64,000 nt of DNA from Planococcus plakortidis (GTDB lineage: Bacteria; Bacillota; Bacilli; Bacillales_A; Planococcaceae), in NCBI RefSeq assembly GCF_001687605.2, contig NZ_CP016539.2, forward strand, positions 1,890,501-1,954,500, given 5' to 3'. Below the pieces are notes generated by a model. The model was given only the letters and a program-made list of their open reading frames with translations, was not told the DNA's origin and did no database searches. Made by a program: the position numbers and the translations under genes. Of the stretch, positions 27,750-39,845 are shown piece by piece; position 1 is the first letter of the stretch; each line of letters starts with the position of its first letter.

Positions 27750-28886
27750 TTATTCTTCTTCGTCGTAAAAATCAAAGCCATCCGCATCTTCGTCATCGGC
27801 TGATTGAATAGCTGCTGACTCTGCAGACGGATAAATCCCTAGTTCACGGGCATCCGTTTCACTCTTGATATCGATCTTCCACCCTGTCAACTTCGCCGCC
27901 AGACGCGCGTTTTGGCCGCGTTTGCCGATTGCAAGGGACAATTGGTAATCCGGTACGACGACTGTCGTCGATTTATCGTCTTCACTCACTTGCACATCCA
28001 ACACTTTAGATGGGCTCAGGGCGTTCGCTACGAATACGACCGGGTCTTCCGACCATTCCACGATGTCGATTTTCTCGCCTCCGAGTTCATTGACGATTGT
28101 CTGCACGCGGCCGCCTCGTGAACCGACACATGAACCGACCGGGTCCACTTCTTCATCGGTCGCATGTACCGAGATTTTCGAACGGTCTCCCGCTTCACGC
28201 GCGATCGATTTGATTTCGACAATGCCGTCATAGATTTCAGGCACTTCGTTTTCGAACAAACGGCGCAAAAGCCCCGGGTGCGTCCGTGAAACGAACACTT
28301 GCGGGCCGCGTGTCGTCCGTTCGACTTTCGTGATGTAGACCTTGATGCGGTCATGCGGCTGGTAGCTTTCATTCGGCATTTGTTCCGTCTGCGGCAAGAC
28401 CGCTTCGACTTTGCCCAAACCGACATACAGATTGCGGGCATCCATGCGTTCGACAATGCCGTTGACGATATCATCCGCACGGTCGACATATTCTTCAAAG
28501 ATCAAGCCGCGCTCGGCTTCGCGTACGCGCTGTGTGACCACTTGCTTCGCTGTTTGGGCAGCGATGCGCCCGAAGTTGCGGGGCGTGACTTCTTCTTCGA
28601 CGATATCGCCGATTTCATAAACTGGATTGATGGCATGCGCATCTTCCAATGAAATCTGCAAGCGGTCGTCTTCGACTTCCTCCACTACATCCTTGCGGGA
28701 ATAGACAAGCATCGTCCCCGTATCGAGATTCAAGTCGACACGGACGTTCTGCGCTTGGTTAAAATTGCGCTTATAGGCTGTGACCAGCGCCGCTTCGATC
28801 GCTTCGATCAGCACGTCGCGTGAAATCCCTTTTTGTTTTTCCAACACTTCTAAAGCATCCAATAGCTCACTGCTCATGTTTTTCAC
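27750..28886 (-). CDS. nusA: Transcription termination/antitermination factor NusA
   Basis: A 378-residue NusA of the Firmicutes type: an N-terminal RNA polymerase-binding domain, an S1 domain (residues ~130-200), two KH domains ([17 protein letters not shown] and [14 protein letters not shown]) and an acidic tail ending in [15 protein letters not shown], without the C-terminal repeats of enteric NusA. It controls pausing and intrinsic termination. It follows rimP in the rimP-nusA-rnpM-ylxQ-infB operon. Confidence 0.97.
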   Translation of the reverse strand: MKNMSSELLDALEVLEKQKGISRDVLIEAIEAALVTAYKRNFNQAQNVRVDLNLDTGTMLVYSRKDVVEEVEDDRLQISLEDAHAINPVYEIGDIVEEEVTPRNFGRIAAQTAKQVVTQRVREAERGLIFEEYVDRADDIVNGIVERMDARNLYVGLGKVEAVLPQTEQMPNESYQPHDRIKVYITKVERTTRGPQVFVSRTHPGLLRRLFENEVPEIYDGIVEIKSIAREAGDRSKISVHATDEEVDPVGSCVGSRGGRVQTIVNELGGEKIDIVEWSEDPVVFVANALSPSKVLDVQVSEDDKSTTVVVPDYQLSLAIGKRGQNARLAAKLTGWKIDIKSETDARELGIYPSAESAAIQSADDEDADGFDFYDEEE

Positions 28887-28902
28887 TCCTAAATTCTTCT
28901 AT

Positions 28903-29382
28903 TCAGCTTGCAGAAAAATCGATCGCCAGACGGATCATGGCAATTTTCTTTCTCGGGATGCTGATGGTTTTTCTGCGGGTCTTGATTTTGATCTCGATCT
29001 CCACTTGTTCTTCATCAAATGACTTCAAATATCCTTCGAATTCTTTGGCGTCTTCCACCGGCTCATACGTTTTGATGTAGATGAAACTCCCCAAAGCTTT
29101 TTCGAAATCCTTTTCTTTCTTCAATGGGCGCTCAGCACCCGGTGAAGATACTTCGAGGAAATAGTTCTGCTCGATCGGGTCGGTTGCGTCGAGCTGTTCG
29201 CTCAAGCGTTCGCTGACGATTGCGCATTGGTCGATGTCGATCGGCTCCTGTGGATTGTCCACATAGACGCGCAAGAACCAGTTCTTACCTTCTTTCACAA
29301 ACTCGACATCGACCAATTCAAGTTCCAGTTCATCGATGATCGGTTGTGCCATTGCTTCGATTTGTTCTGTAATTTTGCTCAT
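28903..29382 (-). CDS. rimP: Ribosome maturation factor RimP
   Basis: A 159-residue protein needed for 30S maturation, with the N-terminal segment LELVDVEFVKEGKNW and the conserved EVSSPGAERPLK. The start at 29382 (MSKITEQIE) follows CAGGAGG; an extended frame to 29439 has no site and crosses the polC terminator. First gene of the nusA-infB operon, with its own promoter. Confidence 0.95.
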   Translation of the reverse strand: MSKITEQIEAMAQPIIDELELELVDVEFVKEGKNWFLRVYVDNPQEPIDIDQCAIVSERLSEQLDATDPIEQNYFLEVSSPGAERPLKKEKDFEKALGSFIYIKTYEPVEDAKEFEGYLKSFDEEQVEIEIKIKTRRKTISIPRKKIAMIRLAIDFSAS

Positions 29383-29422
29383 AAAATGCCTCCTGCCAAT
29401 AATATGCCATAACAAACAGAAA

Positions 29423-29442
29423 AGAGCGGGAGAACCCACTCT
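29423..29442 (-). terminator. Terminator after polC
   Basis: AGAGTGGG / CCCGCTCT (one G-U pair) with a TTCT loop, followed by TTTTCTG on the minus strand. It lies downstream of the rimP promoter, so it may also attenuate that operon. Confidence 0.7.
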
Positions 29443-29475
29443 TCTGCGACAGAGCTATCAGTAAATGTTACTACA

Positions 29476-29504
29476 ATAATACCATGATTGGCGGAGCGGC
29501 GCAA
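29476..29504 (-). promoter_or_regulatory. Sigma-A type promoter of rimP-nusA-infB
   Basis: -35 TTGCGC (29499-29504), a 17-base spacer, -10 TATTAT (29476-29481) on the minus strand, just after the polC stop. The small hairpin at 29423-29442 lies in the resulting leader. Confidence 0.7.
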
Positions 29505-29508
29505 CTGA

Positions 29509-32500
29509 CTAGAACAAGGACAGCTGATTGGCATCAGGCATCCCTTCCAGGCAACCGTGGTCATCCATGTACTCGATGATCGTTTTTGAAACGCGGCCGC
29601 GCTGCTGCAAATCTTCCTTCGACAGGAACTCGCCTTCCGCTCTCGCTGCGACGATCGACTTCGCAGCGTTCGTGCCAAGCCCTGGAATGGCGTTGAACGG
29701 CGGAATCAAGGTATTGCCTTCGATCAGGAATTCATCTGCGGAAGATTTATACAAATCGACTTTCTGGAATGAATAGCCGCGCTCGACCATCTCTAGCGCC
29801 AGCTCCATGACCGTCAGCAAGTTCTTTTCTTTCGTCGAGGCTTCCAGTCCTTTGGAATTGATTTCATCCACTTTGGCACGGATCGACTGGGACCCTTTCG
29901 CCATGGCATTGACATCGAAATCTTCTGCCCGTACCGTGAAATATGCTGCGTAATAAAGGACCGGAAAATGCACTTTGAAGTAAGCGATGCGCACCGCCAT
30001 CAATACATAAGCGGCAGCGTGCGCTTTCGGGAACATGTACTTGATCTTTTTGCAGGATTCGATATACCAGTTCGGTACGGCTTTCTCTTTCATCGCCGCT
30101 TCCATCTCCGGCGTCAAGCCTTTCCCTTTCCGTACCGATTCCATGATCTTGAACGCTAGTGATGATTCAAGCCCCTGATAGATCAAGTAGACCATGATAT
30201 CATCCCGGCAACCGATGACGTCCGACAGCTGGCATGTGCCATTGTGGATCAATTCCTGGGCATTGCCGAGCCACACATCCGTACCGTGTGACAATCCGGA
30301 AATCTGCACGAGTTCCGAAAACGTCGTCGGTTTCGTATCTTCGAGCATTTGGCGGACGAAACGCGTCCCGAACTCCGGAATGCCAAGCGTCCCGGTTTTG
30401 CAGCCGATCTGCTCTTTCGTGACGCCGAGCGATTCAGGCCCTGCGAAAATCTTCATCACTTCCGGGTCATCCGTCGGGATCGTTTTCGGGTCAATGCCGG
30501 ACAGATCCTGCAGCATGCGGATCACCGTCGGGTCATCGTGCCCGAGAATATCAAGCTTCAGTAAATTATCATGGATCGAGTGGAAGTCGAAATGCGTCGT
30601 CTTCCATTCGGAATCCTGTGCGTCCGCAGGGAACTGGATCGGCGAGAAATCATAGATGTCCATATAATCCGGCACAACGATGATCCCGCCCGGGTGCTGC
30701 CCCGTGCTGCGCTTGACGCCGGAACAGCCCTGCACCAAGCGGTCGATTTCCGCGCCGCGTATGGTCATATCCCGGTCATTGGCGTATCCGCGCACGTACC
30801 CATACGCCGTTTTCTCGGCTACGGTGCCGATCGTGCCTGCCCGGTAGACATTGTCTTCGCCGAACAGCACTTTCGTGTAATTATGCGCTTGCGGCTGGTA
30901 TTCGCCACTGAAGTTCAAATCGATATCGGGTACTTTATCGCCTTTAAATCCAAGGAAGGTTTCAAACGGGATGTCCTGCCCGTCTTTTTTATACGGAATC
31001 CCGCAATCCGGGCAATCCTTATCTTTCAAGTCAAAACCGGAACCGACAGAGCCGTCATCGAAGAATTCGGATTTCTTGCATTTCCGGCACACATAATGAG
31101 GCGGCAGCGGGTTGACTTCCGTGATCTCGGTCAGCGTAGCGACAAGCGAGGATCCGACAGATCCGCGCGAACCGACGAGATAGCCATCATCAAGGGATTT
31201 TTTCACCAGTTTATGCGATATCAAATAGATGACCGCAAAGCCATGGCCGATGATCGACTTCAATTCCTTCTCGATCCGTGCCTCAACGATTTCCGGCAAC
31301 TCATCCCCGTAAATCGAACGCGCCATCGTATAGCTGAGTTCACGGACCTCCTCGTCCGCGCCTTCAATTTTCGGCGTGTACAATTCATCTTTGATCGGCT
31401 TGACGACATCGATCATATCCGCAACCTTAAGGGAATTATCGACAACGATCTCACGCGCTGTCTCTTCCCCGAGAAAATCGAACGCATCGAGCATTTCATT
31501 GGTCGTCCGGAAATGCACTTTCGGCAATGTCGAACGGTTCAGCGGGTTCGCACCGCCTTGCGAACCGATCAGCACTTGACGGAAGATGGCATCCGTTTCA
31601 TCAAGGTAATGGACATTCCCCGTCGCGACCAACGGCTTGTCGAGCTTGCGGCTCACTTTGACCAGCTTGCGGATGATGTCTTCCAAGTTCCATTCATCAC
31701 GGATCATTTCCCGGTCGATCAAGGGTTGATACACTTCCTTGGGATGCACTTCCAAATAATCATAGAACTGTGCGGTGCGCTCCACTTCTTCCATCGATTT
31801 TTGCATGACCGCTTCGAAAACTTCGCCTTTATCGCAGCCCGAACCGACGAGCAGGCCTTTACGGTGGCGTTGAAGCAGCGAACGCGGGATGCGCGGGACG
31901 CGGTAGAAATAATTGATATGCGAAGCTGAAACGAGCTTGAACAGGTTTTTCAAGCCTTCCTGGTCTTTTGCCAAAAGCGTGCAATGCGTCGGTCGTGAAC
32001 GTTTATAGGAATCCCCCGTCCCGACGTAATCATTCAATTGATCGTGGTAAAGGATGCCTTTATCGTCCGCTTCTTTCAGTAGATGCGTCAAAAGATACGC
32101 GGTTGCTTCCGTATCGTAAATAGCGCGGTGATGCTGCGTCAATTCGATATTGAATTTTTTCGCCAGCGTATTCAACCGGTGGTTTTTCATTTCCGGGTGA
32201 AGCATGCGGGCAAGTTCCAATGTATCGATCGTGGCATGCGTTTTATCGATGCCGTATTTCTTGTAGGCAACATACAGGAAGCCCATATCGAATGATGCGT
32301 TATGGGCGACCATGATGTGGTCGCCTGCCCATTCGTGGTATTCACGGATGACCTCCTCGACTTCGGGCGCGTTCCGGACCATATCATCCGTGATGCCCGT
32401 CAAGTCGATCGTCGTCGCCGACAAAGGATGGTGCGGGTTGGCGAAACGCTCGAATTTATCGATGATCTGGCCGCCCTTGATCTTGACCGCTGCCAGTTCG

Positions 32501-33816
32501 ATGATCGTGTCGTAAACGGCAGATAGTCCGGTCGTCTCCAAGTCAAAGACGACGAAAGTTTCTTCTTCGAGCAAGGCATGGCGTTCTTCGTAGGCAATCG
32601 GTACGCCGTCATCGACCAAATTCGCTTCCAGTCCGAATATCGCCTTGATCCCGTGCTTTTGGCTTGCGGCATATGCGTCCGGAAATGCCTGGACGCCTGC
32701 ATGGTCTGTCACCGCAATGGCCGGATGCCCCCATTTCGCCGCTTGGGCGACCAAGGACTCGACAGAAGACACAGCGTCCATCTGGCTCATCGGCGTGTGC
32801 AGATGCAATTCCGCCCGTTTGACTTCGGCGGTATCCTTGCGTACAGCAGGATTGATTTCGACCATGTCATTCGACATCATGACGAGATCCCTGACGAATG
32901 TATCGGTTTGGATGGAGCCTCTCGCTCTCAGCCACATGCCTTTTTTCGCCTGGGCCATGAGCTCGGCGTCTTCTTTGTCGCGCGAGAACATTTTGACGAG
33001 AATCGAATCCGTGTAATCTGTCATCTTGACGGTCAATAATGAACGGCCGCTGCGCAGCTCGCGGACTTCGACATCGAAAACGAAGCCTTCGATCGTCACG
33101 CGGCGTTCTTCGTCGACGATCGAACGGATTTCGACAATCGGCTCATCCGGCTTGATGGCGGCACCCATCTGGAACGGTCCTGATGGCGCGCCATTTTCTT
33201 TGCGTTCGGTCTCGCGTTTCTTCATATCCGCGACAGCCCTTTTGGCCATCGCTTCCTCTTCGGCTTTGCGTTCTTCCATGAATGCGGCGCGCGCTTCCTG
33301 CTGGTCTTCAGCCGATAGCTGAAAATCGATTGAAAACGCCGGGAACCCGAATTGCTGGAAAACCTGTCCCAGCTTCTCCGTGTACTTCGACTTCAAAGCC
33401 ATCATTTCATGTTCATGGCAGCAGTCGACGATCAATTTATTGCCATTCCACACAGGCGCTTGAGCCAATAGCCGTTCCCTTAACGGCGGGGCCATATCCG
33501 CCAATTCGTCGACGACATGCCGCCAATAAGCGGCAACTTGATCCCCGTCTGTTTGTTGCGCGGGCGTTTCGATATATATTTGAACGCTTGCAATCGAAGA
33601 AAACTTGGTGTGCAGGCGTTCGCGGAACGTAATGAATAATTCCAACGGCAACACTTGCTTGAGTTTGACGATAAAGCGCCATGCCCGGTCTTTTTTATGG
33701 ACCGTCATACGCGTCAATTCCGCCCCTTCAAAATATGGCATATGTACATCATCGGTTAGCTCCAGATGCTGCAGCAGCAATTTAAATCTCATTTTGGCGT
33801 CTTGCTCATTTATCAT
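29509..33816 (-). CDS. polC: DNA polymerase III subunit alpha, PolC type
   Basis: A 1435-residue replicative polymerase of low-GC Gram-positives. N-terminal domains and an OB domain ([17 protein letters not shown]) come first. A PHP domain (ELHLHTPMS, near 340) is split by the proofreading exonuclease (FDLETTGLS near 425, later [10 protein letters not shown]). A four-cysteine zinc site (CRKCKK...CPDCG, near 911) precedes the palm with PDIDLNFSG near 964, and [11 protein letters not shown] marks the fingers. The start at 33816 (MINEQDAKM) follows GAAGGGGA. It is intact, unlike the four frameshifted genes. Confidence 0.97.
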   Translation of the reverse strand: MINEQDAKMRFKLLLQHLELTDDVHMPYFEGAELTRMTVHKKDRAWRFIVKLKQVLPLELFITFRERLHTKFSSIASVQIYIETPAQQTDGDQVAAYWRHVVDELADMAPPLRERLLAQAPVWNGNKLIVDCCHEHEMMALKSKYTEKLGQVFQQFGFPAFSIDFQLSAEDQQEARAAFMEERKAEEEAMAKRAVADMKKRETERKENGAPSGPFQMGAAIKPDEPIVEIRSIVDEERRVTIEGFVFDVEVRELRSGRSLLTVKMTDYTDSILVKMFSRDKEDAELMAQAKKGMWLRARGSIQTDTFVRDLVMMSNDMVEINPAVRKDTAEVKRAELHLHTPMSQMDAVSSVESLVAQAAKWGHPAIAVTDHAGVQAFPDAYAASQKHGIKAIFGLEANLVDDGVPIAYEERHALLEEETFVVFDLETTGLSAVYDTIIELAAVKIKGGQIIDKFERFANPHHPLSATTIDLTGITDDMVRNAPEVEEVIREYHEWAGDHIMVAHNASFDMGFLYVAYKKYGIDKTHATIDTLELARMLHPEMKNHRLNTLAKKFNIELTQHHRAIYDTEATAYLLTHLLKEADDKGILYHDQLNDYVGTGDSYKRSRPTHCTLLAKDQEGLKNLFKLVSASHINYFYRVPRIPRSLLQRHRKGLLVGSGCDKGEVFEAVMQKSMEEVERTAQFYDYLEVHPKEVYQPLIDREMIRDEWNLEDIIRKLVKVSRKLDKPLVATGNVHYLDETDAIFRQVLIGSQGGANPLNRSTLPKVHFRTTNEMLDAFDFLGEETAREIVVDNSLKVADMIDVVKPIKDELYTPKIEGADEEVRELSYTMARSIYGDELPEIVEARIEKELKSIIGHGFAVIYLISHKLVKKSLDDGYLVGSRGSVGSSLVATLTEITEVNPLPPHYVCRKCKKSEFFDDGSVGSGFDLKDKDCPDCGIPYKKDGQDIPFETFLGFKGDKVPDIDLNFSGEYQPQAHNYTKVLFGEDNVYRAGTIGTVAEKTAYGYVRGYANDRDMTIRGAEIDRLVQGCSGVKRSTGQHPGGIIVVPDYMDIYDFSPIQFPADAQDSEWKTTHFDFHSIHDNLLKLDILGHDDPTVIRMLQDLSGIDPKTIPTDDPEVMKIFAGPESLGVTKEQIGCKTGTLGIPEFGTRFVRQMLEDTKPTTFSELVQISGLSHGTDVWLGNAQELIHNGTCQLSDVIGCRDDIMVYLIYQGLESSLAFKIMESVRKGKGLTPEMEAAMKEKAVPNWYIESCKKIKYMFPKAHAAAYVLMAVRIAYFKVHFPVLYYAAYFTVRAEDFDVNAMAKGSQSIRAKVDEINSKGLEASTKEKNLLTVMELALEMVERGYSFQKVDLYKSSADEFLIEGNTLIPPFNAIPGLGTNAAKSIVAARAEGEFLSKEDLQQRGRVSKTIIEYMDDHGCLEGMPDANQLSLF

Positions 33817-33850
33817 GGTTATCCCCTTCGCCATTTATTTCAGAAAAAGA

Positions 33851-33877
33851 AAGGAAAGTACGGATGTACTTTCCTTT
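33851..33877 (-). terminator. Terminator after proS
   Basis: AAAGGAAAGTAC / GTACTTTCCTTT with a four-base loop, followed by a T-rich stretch on the minus strand, between proS and polC. Confidence 0.85.
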
Positions 33878-33897
33878 TTATCATATCAGATTATTAT

Positions 33898-35601
33898 TCA
33901 TTTCTTAAAGAATTCGCGCACCTTGTCGAGCACTTCATCTTTATGCCATTCGACCGTTTCGTCGGTTTCGCGAATTTTCACTTCCAGGATTCCTTCAGCG
34001 GCACGCTTGCCGACAGTGATGCGGATCGGCAAGCCAATCAAATCGGCATCAGCGAATTTTACGCCGGCGCGCTCTTTGCGGTCATCGAGCAGCACTTCGA
34101 ATCCTTGCGCTTTCAATTGCTCGTAAATTTCTTCGCCGGTTTCGCGTTGCACATCGTCTTTGACGTTGACCGGCACGACATGGATTTCATATGGCGCAAC
34201 TGCAGTCGGCCAAGTGAAGCCCGAATCGTCCTGGAATTGTTCAGCGACAGCTGCGACAATGCGTGAAACCCCGATGCCGTAGCAGCCCATGATATAAGGC
34301 ATCGCTTTGCCCTGGTCATTGAGGAAAGTCGCTTTCATCGGTTCGCTATAAGTCGTGCCGAGCTTGAAGATGTGGCCGACTTCGATTCCTTTAGCAAATT
34401 GGATCGTGCCGTTTCCATCAGGCGATGGGTCGCCTTCTTTCACAAAACGCAGATCTCCATATGCTTCTACCGTGAAATCTTCATCAGGCGTAACGTTTTT
34501 CAAATGGACGCCGTCTTCATTGGCGCCAGTGACGCCGTTGACGATCGATTTGACGGCGTTGTCCGCAAATACGCGGACGCCTTCAGGCAAACCAACCGGA
34601 CCGATCGAGCCGATATCGCAGGACAGCATTTCACGCACGTCTTCTGGAGTCGCCATATCGATCAGCTTAGCGCCTGAAATATGCTTGACTTTTACGTCGT
34701 TCACTTCATGGTCGCCGCGTGATAACACGACGATAAGTTCGTCGTCCGCTTTAAACACAAGCGTTTTAATGCAGTTTTCAGGCGTCGTGCCGAGGAAATC
34801 TGCCACTTGTACAATGGTCTTCTGATCAGGCGTCGCAACTTTTTCGATTGGATGCGCTTGTTCATCGGATTTAGGATAATCCACATTTACGGCGGCCATT
34901 TCAATATTCGCTGCGTATGGCGAACTGTCCGAATACGCAATCGTGTCTTCCCCGATGTCCGACAGCACCATGAATTCATGGTTGTCCTTGCCACCGATTG
35001 CGCCTGAATCCGCGATGACGGCACGGAAGTTCAATCCGAGGCGGCTGAAAATATTGCTATAGGCTTGCATCATATCATCGTAAGTTTTATCCAGGCTCTC
35101 TGGCGTCGCGTGGAAGGAATACGCATCTTTCATCAGGAATTCACGGCCGCGCAACAACCCAAAGCGTGGGCGTTTTTCATCGCGGAACTTCGATTGGATC
35201 TGGTACAAAGTGAGCGGCAATTTCTTATAGGACTTGATTTCGTCTCGCAACAGGCTCGTGATGATTTCTTCATGCGTCGCGCCTAGCGCGAACTCACGGT
35301 CGTTGCGGTCTTTTAAACGCATCAATTCATCGCCGTAGGAATACCAGCGCCCCGTCTCCTGCCAAAGTTCAGCCTGTTGAAGGGCGGGCATGAATACTTC
35401 CACGCTATTGATCGCTTCCATTTCCTCGCGGATGATTTTCTCGACCTTGTGCAATACACGTTTGCCAAGCGGCAGGAATGAATAGATCCCGCTTGTATTC
35501 TGGCGGATGAATCCTGCGCGCAGCAATAATTGATGCGATTTCACTTCAGCATCGGCTGGAGTTTCCCGTAACGTCGGGATAAAGCTTAATGTTTGTCTCA
35601 T
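33898..35601 (-). CDS. proS: Prolyl-tRNA synthetase
   Basis: A 567-residue class II synthetase of the bacterial type, with motif 1 around [19 protein letters not shown], motif 2 in [17 protein letters not shown], an INS editing domain (residues ~225-405) that clears Ala-tRNA(Pro), motif 3 [10 protein letters not shown] and an anticodon-binding end. The start at 35601 (MRQTLSF) has GAGGTG nine bases upstream. It lies between rseP and polC as in B. subtilis. No T-box features are seen in the 86-base gap before it. Confidence 0.96.
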   Translation of the reverse strand: MRQTLSFIPTLRETPADAEVKSHQLLLRAGFIRQNTSGIYSFLPLGKRVLHKVEKIIREEMEAINSVEVFMPALQQAELWQETGRWYSYGDELMRLKDRNDREFALGATHEEIITSLLRDEIKSYKKLPLTLYQIQSKFRDEKRPRFGLLRGREFLMKDAYSFHATPESLDKTYDDMMQAYSNIFSRLGLNFRAVIADSGAIGGKDNHEFMVLSDIGEDTIAYSDSSPYAANIEMAAVNVDYPKSDEQAHPIEKVATPDQKTIVQVADFLGTTPENCIKTLVFKADDELIVVLSRGDHEVNDVKVKHISGAKLIDMATPEDVREMLSCDIGSIGPVGLPEGVRVFADNAVKSIVNGVTGANEDGVHLKNVTPDEDFTVEAYGDLRFVKEGDPSPDGNGTIQFAKGIEVGHIFKLGTTYSEPMKATFLNDQGKAMPYIMGCYGIGVSRIVAAVAEQFQDDSGFTWPTAVAPYEIHVVPVNVKDDVQRETGEEIYEQLKAQGFEVLLDDRKERAGVKFADADLIGLPIRITVGKRAAEGILEVKIRETDETVEWHKDEVLDKVREFFKK

Positions 35602-35651
35602 ATCCAAATACACCTCGACTGATTTTTGTATTTTTGAATCCCTATGTAGCA

Positions 35652-35684
35652 GAGAAAGGAAAGCGATAGACGCTTCCCTTTCTC
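35652..35684 (-). terminator. Hairpin between rseP and proS
   Basis: GAGAAAGGGAAGCG pairs with CGCTTTCCTTTCTC in a long near-perfect stem. The minus strand continues TCTGCTACAT rather than a clean T run, so it may be a weak terminator or an mRNA-end stabiliser. Confidence 0.5.
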
Positions 35685-35687
35685 ACG

Positions 35688-36947
35688 TTAAAAGAAGAAT
35701 CGCTGAATGTCGTTCCATGTGACGACTATCATCAAGAGCATCAACAGCATGATCCCGACAAAATGGACCATCCCTTCTTTCTGCTTATCGACCGGCTTGC
35801 CTCTTAACGCTTCGAGGAAGAAGAACATGAGGCGGCCCCCATCAAGCGCTGGCAGCGGCAAAAGGTTCATGATCCCCAAGTTGATGCTGAGCATGCCAGC
35901 CCAGCTCATAAGCGTAAAGATGCCGTACTGGGCGACTTCTTCAGTTGTTTTATAAATGCCGACTGGCCCGGAGAGCGCATCGATAGTGAATTGGCCCGTC
36001 ACGAGCATGCCGAGCAAGCGGAATATCTCTTTAAACCAAAAGACTGTCTGCTCAGCGCCATAGGCGAATGACCCGAAAAAGTCTTTTTCCACAGGGCTTT
36101 GGTACAAGACGCCGATGACACCCACTTGTTCTGCCGATTGCTCGGACAATTCAGGCGTGATCGTGAAACTCAAAGGTTCCCCGTCACGCTCCACTTGGAA
36201 ATCAAGCGGCGTTCCTGCGCTATCTTGAACAGATTCCACCAACTCGTCCCATGTGCTAATCGGTTGGCCTTCGATTTCTGTCACCAAATCACCGTCTTGC
36301 ATGCCGGCCTGTTCAGCAGGGCTGTCTTCTGTCACTTCGGAAATGACCGGCTCAAAAGTCGGTACTCCTTGCATCATGCCGATTGCCGTAAAGATGAAAA
36401 AGGCCAGGATGAAGTTGAAGAACGGCCCGGCAAAAATCGTCATGAAACGGTTCGGCAAATTTTTCGCATCGAACGTGCGGTCATAAGGCGCCAAAATCGT
36501 TTCACGGCCGTTTTCTTCCACTACTGCATCCCGGGCTACTTTGATATTCACCAATTGTTCGTCTTCGTCATACCCCTTGATATATAACTCTTTTTCGAGA
36601 TCTGCTTGTTCCACTTCCAGAAACAGGATATCGGGATAGACACGCTTTTGGTTGAGAATGACTTTTTTCGCCAGTCCCTGATCATCCAATAGCAATCCGA
36701 TGCGGTGGCCTGCCTGCAAGTGGATGGCATCCATCTCTTCGCCCGCCATGCGGACATAACCGCCGATCGGCAGCAACCTGACCGTATACAGCGTCTCGCC
36801 TCGCGTGATGCCCAAGATCTTAGGGCCCATCCCGATAGCGAATTCACGAACAAGAATCCCAGCCCGCTTAGCGAACAGGAAATGGCCCAGTTCGTGGAAA
36901 AACACTAATGCGCCGAAAATGATGATGAACGCTAATACTGTCTCCAT
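35688..36947 (-). CDS. rseP: Site-2 zinc metalloprotease RseP/RasP
   Basis: A 419-residue intramembrane protease. The zinc motif HELGH is at residues 18-22 in the first span, a PDZ domain follows near residues 190-270 (DSPAEQAGMQDGDLVTEIEGQPI), and the second active-site motif is in PLPALDGGRL. It cleaves membrane-bound anti-sigma factors and signal-peptide remnants. It lies downstream of dxr, the common order in Bacilli. AAGGATGG precedes the ATG. Confidence 0.96.
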   Translation of the reverse strand: METVLAFIIIFGALVFFHELGHFLFAKRAGILVREFAIGMGPKILGITRGETLYTVRLLPIGGYVRMAGEEMDAIHLQAGHRIGLLLDDQGLAKKVILNQKRVYPDILFLEVEQADLEKELYIKGYDEDEQLVNIKVARDAVVEENGRETILAPYDRTFDAKNLPNRFMTIFAGPFFNFILAFFIFTAIGMMQGVPTFEPVISEVTEDSPAEQAGMQDGDLVTEIEGQPISTWDELVESVQDSAGTPLDFQVERDGEPLSFTITPELSEQSAEQVGVIGVLYQSPVEKDFFGSFAYGAEQTVFWFKEIFRLLGMLVTGQFTIDALSGPVGIYKTTEEVAQYGIFTLMSWAGMLSINLGIMNLLPLPALDGGRLMFFFLEALRGKPVDKQKEGMVHFVGIMLLMLLMIVVTWNDIQRFFF

Positions 36948-36991
36948 TTTGAACCCATCCTTAATAAACCATATTCGGTTTTAATCTGTCG

Positions 36992-38134
36992 CTATTTTAG
37001 CATGTTTTCCACGGTTTTTCTCGTTTCAGAATCTGCCGCGAGTATCGTCTCGAGATCAGGTGAAGCGATTGTCTTATGCTCAAGCATCGCCCGCTCAATA
37101 AATTCCTCGATCTGTAAAAAGCCGATTTGGCGGTTCAAGAACATTGCGACCGCTTGCTCGTTGGCAGCGTTCAAGACGGTCGTCATCGTCCCGCCTTCCC
37201 GCCCGGCATCGAATGCGAGTTTCAATGCACGGAACCGCTCGTAATCCATCGCTTTGAAGTTGAGCTGGGAGATTTCCGCCAGGTCCAGCCGTTTGGCAGC
37301 CGGGCGCGGAAGGCGATCGGGATAGGACAACGCATATTGGATCGGCACCCGCATATCAGGCGTCCCGAGCTGCGCCATGACGCTCGTATCCTGGAATTCG
37401 ACCATAGAATGGATGATGCTCTCGCGGTGCAAAAGCACATCGATATCGTCATAGGCGAAATCGAACAAGACATGTGCTTCGATTACTTCCAAACCTTTAT
37501 TCAACATCGTCGCGGAATCGATCGTGATTTTGGATCCCATCGACCAGTTCGGGTGGTTCAGGGCATCTTCTACCGTGACATCGGCAAGTTCATCGCGCGT
37601 TCTATCACGGAAGCTGCCGCCTGAAGCTGTCAGGATCAACCGGCTTGCCTGTTCGATCTTTTCGCCGTTGAGCGCCTGGAACAGAGCCGAATGCTCACTG
37701 TCCACCGGCAGGATGTCGGCGCCGTATTTTTTGGCGCTTTGCATGACCAAATGGCCTGCTGTCACCAATGTTTCTTTATTGGCGATGGCAATCGTGCGGC
37801 CAAGCTTGATCGCTTCCAAGGTTGGCTCTAGCCCAACGCTGCCGATCACGGCATTGACCAAAACATCCGCGTCATAGGTCGCTGCATCGATCAAGCCTTT
37901 GCTGCCATGGACGAATTGAACGCCTTCGAATTCCTGCTGTAGCTGCTGCGCGTCTTCCGCGAGTTGGACGCAAACGATTTCCGGCCGGAACTCCTGAATC
38001 AGCTTTCGCGTAACTTCCATGTTCCTGCCGGCAGAAAAACCGGCCAGCGTAAACTCTTCGGGATGTTCACGGATGATATCCGCCGTTTGGACGCCAATTG
38101 AGCCTGTCGCGCCGAGTAGTATGACTTTTTTCAT
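36992..38134 (-). CDS. dxr: 1-deoxy-D-xylulose 5-phosphate reductoisomerase
   Basis: A 380-residue NADPH enzyme for the second step of the MEP isoprenoid pathway. It has the nucleotide loop [10 protein letters not shown] at the N-terminus, the metal/substrate segments [12 protein letters not shown] and [12 protein letters not shown], and [18 protein letters not shown]. Its products feed UppS (38941-39735) for undecaprenyl phosphate. It is in the uppS-cdsA-dxr-rseP series. Confidence 0.96.
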   Translation of the reverse strand: MKKVILLGATGSIGVQTADIIREHPEEFTLAGFSAGRNMEVTRKLIQEFRPEIVCVQLAEDAQQLQQEFEGVQFVHGSKGLIDAATYDADVLVNAVIGSVGLEPTLEAIKLGRTIAIANKETLVTAGHLVMQSAKKYGADILPVDSEHSALFQALNGEKIEQASRLILTASGGSFRDRTRDELADVTVEDALNHPNWSMGSKITIDSATMLNKGLEVIEAHVLFDFAYDDIDVLLHRESIIHSMVEFQDTSVMAQLGTPDMRVPIQYALSYPDRLPRPAAKRLDLAEISQLNFKAMDYERFRALKLAFDAGREGGTMTTVLNAANEQAVAMFLNRQIGFLQIEEFIERAMLEHKTIASPDLETILAADSETRKTVENMLK

Positions 38135-38152
38135 AAATGAAACAATCCTCTC

Positions 38153-38944
38153 TTAAATAAAATGCAGGAAGTGCAATAACGGCATGACAAAAAGGATGCT
38201 GTCGAACCGGTCCAGGATGCCCCCGTGCCCCGGCAGCATCTTTCCGGAATCCTTGACATTGAAATGGCGTTTCAATGCTGATTCCACCAAATCGCCCAAT
38301 TGGCCGAAGATCGATGCCACAATTGCGACGATGACGACCAATGCCATGGATTGCTCCATGCCGGCAAAATAGGCGAAAACAAGCGCGATGCCCACAGCCC
38401 AAATGATGCCGCCGAGAAACCCTTCAATCGTCTTATTCGGAGATATTTCGGGCCATAGCTTGCGTTTCCCGATTTTGCGCCCCGTAAAATAAGCGCCGGA
38501 ATCAGTGAACCAGACAACCAAGAGCGCAAATATCAACACCGCAAGTCCCGATTCACGGGTTTCGATTAAGTAATAGAATCCCAGTCCTACATAAAGGGTA
38601 CCGAGGATCGCGAACGCGGCATCATCAAACGTAAAGCTGTTTTTGACGACCACCGTATGTATAAGCAGTAGGATGACTGCCATGAAAACAAATTCCACTT
38701 TCAGATAGCCTGTCCATTCATACACTTGCTGCGACCAATCGCCCGGCAGCATGAATGCATACAAAGCCACAAGAGAAATAAGGCCGGGTATGCTCATCAA
38801 GCTCCGGCCTTTCATTTTAAGCAATTCCTGAAAACCGATTGTCGCAAGAATGTAGACTAAAATAATGAATGGAATCCCGCCGATGATGACAAATGGAATA
38901 AATAAGGCAGCTGCTATAGCTCCCGTGATAATGCGTTGCTTCAA
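38153..38944 (-). CDS. cdsA: Phosphatidate cytidylyltransferase
   Basis: A 263-residue integral membrane enzyme that makes CDP-diacylglycerol, with about seven hydrophobic segments. The family signature is seen in SPNKTIEGFLGG and the C-terminal GDLVESALKRHFNVKDSG...PGHGGILDRFDS. The start is TTG at 38944, overlapping the uppS stop (TTGA), with GGAGG nine bases upstream. It supplies PgsA (1052-1630). Confidence 0.94.
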   Translation of the reverse strand: MKQRIITGAIAAALFIPFVIIGGIPFIILVYILATIGFQELLKMKGRSLMSIPGLISLVALYAFMLPGDWSQQVYEWTGYLKVEFVFMAVILLLIHTVVVKNSFTFDDAAFAILGTLYVGLGFYYLIETRESGLAVLIFALLVVWFTDSGAYFTGRKIGKRKLWPEISPNKTIEGFLGGIIWAVGIALVFAYFAGMEQSMALVVIVAIVASIFGQLGDLVESALKRHFNVKDSGKMLPGHGGILDRFDSILFVMPLLHFLHFI

Positions 38945-39735
38945 TGTGTTTCTTCCTCCTTCAAGCCACCATAGCGACGATTTCGTTTCTGATACACTTC
39001 GAATGCTTCAAGCAAGCAGTCTTCCCCGAAATCCGGCCACAAGGTATCGGTAAACCAAAATTCCGTGTAGGCCAATTGCCACAGCATGAAATTGCTAAGA
39101 CGGACTTCCCCGCTCGTCCGGATCAATAAATCAGGCTCAGGCAATTCGCTCGTCATGAGGCGGTTTGTGATCATCTCTTCTGAAATTGCGGATGGCTCCA
39201 GCTTGCCTGCCTGCACCAAAGCGGCCAAACCTTTTACGGCATCGACGATTTCGGCCCGGCTGCCGTAATTCAACGCAAAGTTCAGCACCAAACCGTCGTT
39301 ATGCTTGGTCGCTTCTTTCGCTTTTTGGATCGCCTGGATCGTGTGGGCTGGCAGGTCTGCCACATACCCCATCATTTCCACGCGGACATTTTCCTCGATG
39401 AGCTCCGGTAAGAAGCTGGATAAAAACTCTTCCGGTAAACGCATCAAGAAGTCCACTTCCATTTTCGGCCGCTTCCAATTTTCTGTTGAAAAAGCATACA
39501 GTGTCAAGACATCAACGCCGAGATGGCTCGCAAGTTTGGTAATCTTGCGGACCGTCTTCATGCCTTCATGATGTCCCGCCACTCTCGGCATGGAACGCTT
39601 TTTCGCCCAGCGGCCGTTGCCATCCATGATAATTGCCACATGGGATGGGACGCCTGCGCCGGCAACAGCCATGGCACGCTCTCCGTATTCCACCATTACG
39701 GGCTCTATATTTCTCTTTAATAGTTTATTGAACAT
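38941..39735 (-). CDS. uppS: Undecaprenyl diphosphate synthase (cis-prenyltransferase)
   Basis: A 264-residue enzyme that builds the C55 carrier lipid for peptidoglycan. The catalytic aspartate is D38 in IIMDGNGRWAKKR. The conserved YAFSTENWKRP and RTSGEVRLSNFMLWQ are present; note SGEVRLSNF with V rather than the common Q. The start at 39735 (MFNKLLKRN) follows GTGGAGG; an upstream extension lacks a site. Confidence 0.95.
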   Translation of the reverse strand: MFNKLLKRNIEPVMVEYGERAMAVAGAGVPSHVAIIMDGNGRWAKKRSMPRVAGHHEGMKTVRKITKLASHLGVDVLTLYAFSTENWKRPKMEVDFLMRLPEEFLSSFLPELIEENVRVEMMGYVADLPAHTIQAIQKAKEATKHNDGLVLNFALNYGSRAEIVDAVKGLAALVQAGKLEPSAISEEMITNRLMTSELPEPDLLIRTSGEVRLSNFMLWQLAYTEFWFTDTLWPDFGEDCLLEAFEVYQKRNRRYGGLKEEETH

Positions 39736-39845
39736 AATTAATCCTCCACTTGTAACCAATCGGAATGTCTATTGCTTATCATATCAAAAAAATGCGCGTT
39801 GTGCGTGAACTTTCAAGGCACTTCCGAAATTTTGGCATGAAAAAA

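Noticed and set aside
30571..31929. A 452-codon open frame on the plus strand
   Set aside because: It lies wholly inside polC in antisense. Its composition (rich in R, H, F, D) is that of an antisense shadow, it has no ribosome site and its translation matches no family that I know.
35602..35687. T-box leader before proS
   Set aside because: The gap is only 86 bases and lacks the T-box sequence and specifier stem; only a plain hairpin is seen.
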